Source: Apostichopus japonicus (Eukaryota; Echinodermata; Holothuroidea; Aspidochirotida; Stichopodidae). Taken from it: a stretch of 64,000 bases of DNA. Under the pieces are notes generated by a model, which was given only the letters and a program-made list of their open reading frames with translations, was not told where the DNA came from and searched no databases. Where the stretch lies: the NCBI RefSeq assembly GCF_037975245.1, contig NC_092562.1, positions 5,994,001 to 6,058,000 of the forward strand, given 5' to 3'. The translations under genes were made by a program, and so were the position numbers. Below are positions 58,419-64,000 of the stretch, piece by piece (position 1 is the first letter of the stretch; every line of letters begins with the position of its first letter).

Positions 58419-61400
58419 CGTCAAGTTTTCTGTAACACGATGCGTAAAATGAAACTTTCAAAAATAGATGGCGTCATTCTAAATTTCTCCTGAAATATTT
58501 TCGAGACTTTTTTTTTTTATCTAATTGGCGGTGTATTGTATTGCATGTGATATTGTGTTTATTATTTTTAATTTATTTCTGCAGGTTATTATAATAAATA
58601 AATATTAGTGACGTAATAAAGACTATACATAAAATAAATATAAAATGTTAAGCTTACTGGTAGAAAAAGATAATATTGCTACCAATTTTAAGTGTGAAAC
58701 ATACCAAAACTAGTATTCATGTTCTTGTTAACATCATACGTTCATGATTAGCTATAGAGGACACAAATGGTTAATTATATATATAATTATATATGCTTAC
58801 AATACTTGGGATACATGCCAACAATTTCATGTTTGATATATTCTTAGCCAATCAGAATGAATTTTTCTATGTCCTCGTATCATCATTTATTCATATATTG
58901 AAAAAATAGATATATATATAATTCATATATATGCGGACAGCAAGTGGAATTAATGGTCACAATGTATTAACCATTTATGCCCTTTCTGGCCAGCAATACA
59001 TTACACACGCCAATATATTATATATAACATCTTGTAACTTATCAAGATATGGTGAATTAACGACGCCACAAGAAACAAGAGAATAATATATCCATTCACA
59101 TTTCAAATATATATCTTATTCAAATGAAGGAGTTAGGGAGCAGGTCCCATTTTCAACCCGCCACCCCCCCCCCCCCGGACCAACTTCCACTTCCAACTGA
59201 CTCCTGTACATAGCCCTTCATGTAGATAGAACATATTATACCATTATTTATATCATTTACCGAAGAAATCATATATTCATGTATCCCGTGTCCTCCCTAT
59301 TTTTCTTCAAATAATTAAAAAGGATGAAAGTGCGGTATTTTATATATACAAAGATTCTGGCAGAAGGCAAAACCACTGTGGTAAGGATGGCTCCTTGTTT
59401 TAAGAAGCAATTTCCCGAAACGGCTTCAATTTCTCGAAACGACCTCAATTTCCCGAAACGCCCTCTACTATGCTACAGTCAACGATAAGTTTTTAATAAC
59501 AATTAGTTCACGATGTCATTTTCTAACATGATGTGAGAAAACGTATCTACAGTTTGAGTTGTGAATTCACTCTTGAAGTCGAATTTTATTATATTTTCGG
59601 AACTGTAGCATTGAGCTCTCACAGGAATTTAAACATATCAATTTTAAAATATGCCTTTTCAAAGTAGTGTTCACGTATCAAGCATTTCACGAGATTTGAG
59701 GTACTTGATGTAACAGTAATTACTCGATTGACTGCCCTATACAATCGTATACATTTGAAAAGGAAGGTGAATGCTTGAAGTGTCGCTCGTTCAACGGGAA
59801 TGTGTCTGTGAAGTCAGTTGTGAAACGTTTTCTCCAGAATAAAATAAGGAAAAAACTTGAGAACATACGGATGAGTAATATTGCCGCACAAAAAAGTAGA
59901 AAAATCTTTTCGTAAAGTCGAAAACCCTTTTTCTTACTTTTGAACTCTTGTGTCAGCAACACGCTTCCGTAGAGGCGTACCCTAAAGTGCGATGATTTGA
60001 TTCAACTGTACCACTGATTTTAGCTTGTCAAGTTAAGGGCAGTATTCGCAATGAAAGTCCATACTGATAAACCATTACGCAGATGCATTGCTCCTATATA
60101 TAATCTTATATTAAACATTTACTACGCATGGCGACAGACAAACAGGGATAAAACAGCTAAACTCCAAGAAAAATTGATACAATGTAACCCCAGTCCCCAT
60201 ACAACCTTATATGATCAGGAAGTTCTTACGTCAATTGCTGTACCCACGAGTCCTAAAGCGCTTGCCTTCTGATGGGTGTATCTTTCTTCAACTCTCTGCT
60301 TTCATCGATCGATAGTTGTCACACAAACTTACACAATTTCTAGGATATATACCTATATATAACTGTACCCATGCATACAGGAACATATTGTACGGTAGTG
60401 ATATACCCATTTTGTGTGGTGTGCTTGACTATATATTTCTTTACATACTTTACTGTAATATAAGACGCTCTTCCGCAATGCCTCGCGTCAATTTCGTTCT
60501 TTCTGCCTCTCAAGATGTCACGGATACCCTCGGGACAGCCTGTCCGTCCCTAGTGGGACACTTAAAAGCATTCCATTCCTCACTTCGATATATATTATAT
60601 GTCCTTAACAGTGTTTAGATGTGCAGCAGCAAATGCCTCCGTTCGAATATGTAATGACTTCCGCGAAAAGATTTAATTGGCGAATATATACACTTACGCA
60701 TAGAGGGGAGAATTATTGCTCTGCAAACATGCAAATATGCAGAAAGAAATAGTCCGGAAATTTTATATAGTTTGTAGGTGAATATTTTCCCAGCAAATGT
60801 TAAATAAGGCTGTAAATCTCAACGTATTTCGTTGCACTAAAGCGTGGTGGTCAACTCTTAACTTTGCCTATAAGTTTACAAATTAAAGCAAAACAATTCG
60901 TTACTGGAAGGGATATATATGGTCACGATTCAATATATAGAAAAACCAATTTATGCGGTATTTATGACCATATATCGTTTATTAAAATATGTGTATGTAG
61001 GCTACATCTTTCTTATATTCCTCGACGTTACAAAAAAAGGGTATTTTTTTTCTTCTTCTTTTCTAACCATCCAAACATTGAAGTTCATGTCGAAGAAAGG
61101 TGTGACTGATCAACAATTCCACGAGATGTGATTATTTCAAAGTTGGTATGCCATGTTTGGTCAAACCTAATGTTTAACAGTTAAAGATGCTCTTTGTAAA
61201 GAGTTATAATTTGGGTACAAAACAGTCATGTATATATGTTCAAAAGTGTCACAATGTACGTACTTATATATCATCATGACTACTGCCGTTAAGCAAAACG
61301 AAAACAGAGTACACAAGTTGAATGGACAGAAGGACAGAAAAGTTAATTGAAACATTGAACAATGAATATGAAACACTGTTACAACAGACTAGTGGATAGT

Positions 61401-62776
61401 GAGAGGAAGCTGCCCATACATCACCTGTTTCCGTTCATCTCACTTTCCATCTGTTTGGCTACTCTATTCATTATTCAATGTTCTTCGTAACTTTTCTGTC
61501 CATCTGGCAAGTCAACTTTGTCCTTTGTTTTCAGAAGAAGATCCTGCCAGAATCAAAACGTCAACCAGCTAGCAGTTACATATATATTTACACGGGTGTT
61601 TGCAGTAAGATTTGTTATAACAGTGTGTGCTCTTCTTTTTAAAAACTATATGAGATAGCACAACAACAAAGTTTTGACCGCTTTTAGTATGTTAATCTCT
61701 GCTAACCTTTCAAAGTGTGCATATATATATGAGGACAATGTGCAGTATGCGTCTCGATTCAGAACATGTACCAGCCTGATAGTTAAAATCGTTTTTAACC
61801 ACCCGTCGTCGGTTACATGTCCCGCGCATATTTCTCGAGTAACTGTTTATCATTACCATCTGTGTCTCTGCCGTAAAAATTCTCACCACTCACAACTGTC
61901 GCATTGGAGTATTACTCCCTCATCACTGTATGGGCAAAGTGACATCATAAATCAGGCAAACATATAAGCAGGGGGTTCCTATCTCACTTTCGAGAATTTG
62001 AAGTGCGAGAAAAACAGAACTCAATAAGCTGGCGGCGTAAATTCAATTTGTGATAAATAAATCCTTACACGTTTTTCTTTTATTGAGCTAGAGGTTTAAA
62101 GCATGTGCGGTTTTACTACTCATAGTCATATATATTAACGTTACGATAACTCACAGAAGTATTGGATGACTTCTGTAATAGAAAGAAGAAAACACATAAA
62201 CAAGAGGAAGACTAACGCGGTTATATACGTGGTACGCTAATATCAGGGAAGTATATTGTCGTGGATTTCAAGTCGTGGAAGAACCTTTTTATCAGCAGGA
62301 GATGTGGAACTGTAGATATCAGTATGATGGAAGAAGATGGAATTTAAATTACCTCTAGAGTAACCTTTGTCTACCCAAGGAATGCAAATTACAGAATCTC
62401 GGGACAGGTATGGTAGTAAAGTTTTATTTCAATTTAGGCAACATTTTGTTTCTGTATTTAACAGAAGAATGTTCTAAGAACGTTTCACTTTTTTATCAAA
62501 GACGCGTGTCGTTAAAAGGGTATGGATCCTTAACAAACGGGCAAACGTTTGATGACTTTTAAAGAAATTTTTAATCTGTTCACTTAGGTGGTGCTTGGGT
62601 TAGATTTTAGGGATATACTCTCCTTCCAGATTGAAACGCAATTAATTTCAAACTACTCAATTGAGGAATAGTATCTGGCCTACTAACGTAAAGTGTGTTT
62701 CTTAGCAAACATAGTTCGAAAAATAATCGTATGTCGCACTGAAAGTATACTAGTATCTAGTATTATGATTACATAA
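58419..62776. other. Gene-poor stretch, no gene seen
   Basis: AT-rich with short TATATA runs and a C-run at 59165-59177. Frames such as 60316-60618 and 61674-61967 have no recognisable domain, codon pattern or splice context. I see no exon or RNA gene. Confidence 0.45.
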
Positions 62777-63150
62777 ACTTGGTTCAAAGATGAAATATGT
62801 TGAAGTTAGCCACATGCAACTTAAACTAAGAATTTAATGTTATAACTTGGTTCGAAGAATTACAGACATACTTCTCAAGTTAAACTTAAAAGTAAGTGGT
62901 GTGATAACTTAAAACTGGGTTCAAAGTATGGAAATATGTAACAATGTAAACTTAAGATTGTCTATTATGGTTACATAAAAAACTTAGTTGGAAGAATGGA
63001 CATATGTAACTGAACCATAGTAGTAACTATATAATAACATTAACCTTGGTTCCAAGAATTGACATATGTCGCAATTTAAACTTAAAGTAATTATATGGTT
63101 ACACAAAACCTGGTTAGAAGGATGGACATAATGTTACAATTTTAAACAAC
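62777..63150. repeat. Six-unit degenerate 60-70-bp tandem repeat
   Basis: Units open with ACTTGGTTCGAAGAAT-like sequence, followed by GGACATATGTAAC and TTTAAACTTAAAGTA, then ATTATGGTTACATA. Divergence between units is roughly 20-30 percent. Confidence 0.75.
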
Positions 63151-64000
63151 AACAAACATTAAATGGAATATTATGATAACATTTACTACCAGTTGCACAG
63201 AATAATAAGAAGAAATATAACATATAAGAAAAAAAATTATGAACCATTGGAGAAATCGGCTTCCTTTCCATTTCAGTAATATATTTCCACATGAAATATT
63301 ATCAATGTACACTGATGCATTATGATGTATTCTGCAAAACTTCCGTATTTTTCGGTATATACTTTAGTAAACACTATAACGTTGCTACTAAGCGAAAGAA
63401 GCTTGAGTGTATATTTCGTAATCGTGGCCTAGTTTAATTTTTTTTTAATTATTTGAACACTTATTGACGTGTATCTATGTGTATTTTATATATATCCCCT
63501 TGGTTTTGATACCTAGGTGAATATTTGAATTTTGTGTCTGTGCATAATTACATAATTTAGTCATTGATAAAGTCGATAATAACAAAAGAATGTTGGTTCT
63601 ATATTTTATAATCTTCTGATTATTTGGTCATCTATTTTAATATTCAGAGTTTATAAATCGCTACTAGATTACCTATAAGTAATGTGCATATTCCTGAAAT
63701 TGCCCTTTCCGACATTTTCACCATACACCTTCCAGAAACAAACGTCCATCATGCCTGCCTGCCTGCCTGTTTTTCAAATCCCCAAATTCCTTCGCATAAA
63801 TACAATCCCGCTTGACAGCAATTGTTTATTTGATCGATTGATTTGAAATTACCAGTTAAATTGGGAATCCTCGCAGATAAGGATGTTTTAATGCTGAAGG
63901 GATCAATATTTCCTTTCCATCACCATCGCTGCCATTGCTAACGAAGGCAAATCAAAAGAATTTCAGAATATTATAGTCTCTGTTTTTCGATCAATTTCAA
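63151..64000. other. Window end, no gene seen
   Basis: AT-rich. Contains a short GCCTGCCTGCCTG tetranucleotide run at about 63752-63768. Nothing coding recognised. Confidence 0.45.

Noticed and set aside
1-64000. tRNA, rRNA, CRISPR or bacterial-type operon features
   Set aside because: I looked for box B-like GGTTCGAATCC words, repeat-spacer arrays and closely packed frames and found none.

Overview
The window is eukaryotic nuclear DNA: AT-rich, with long introns, GT-AG splice sites, TATA boxes, polyadenylation signals and many transposon remnants. It holds three protein-coding genes that I can reconstruct exon by exon with matching splice phases. The gene complement, the activin-class TGF-beta ligand and the style of the repeats fit a marine invertebrate deuterostome, perhaps an echinoderm. 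That assignment is inference; nothing here fixes the species.

Layout. 1-5170: non-coding, with degenerate 'cctggattatcgg' arrays, two copies of a TTAA-flanked MITE, a foldback and a dead CR1-type LINE fragment on the minus strand. 5171-13297 (+): ERI3, a DEDDh 3'-5' exoribonuclease in seven coding exons (248 aa), its introns carrying a 39-bp minisatellite, a hAT-like element with perfect 14-bp ends and 8-bp target duplication, a large hairpin and an L2/CR1 LINE 3' end. 13298-18505: 3' flank of ERI3, another LINE fragment, tandem repeats and the upstream region of the next gene. 18506-31825 (+): SLC35E1-like transporter in six coding exons (346 aa); intron 1 contains a 1318-bp hAT-like element with perfect TATACATG duplications. 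31826-44686: gene-poor repeats and foldbacks. 44687-49684 (-): two-exon, 393-aa TGF-beta superfamily ligand with signal peptide, propeptide, seven-arginine cleavage site and nine-cysteine mature domain, plus a TATA box about 70 bp before the chosen start codon. 49766-64000: accessory DNA, including a young 4.2-kb LTR element (607-bp LTRs differing at 2 positions) with a tRNA primer-binding site but no visible gag-pol, and a repeat family ending in CATAGGCGTAGGAG with a hAT MITE nested inside one copy.

The three genes have unrelated roles (RNA trimming, a secretory-pathway type transporter, a secreted signal) and nothing suggests co-regulation. The most interesting material is the divergent activin-like ligand and the layered mobile elements, several of which have exact target-site duplications readable by eye.
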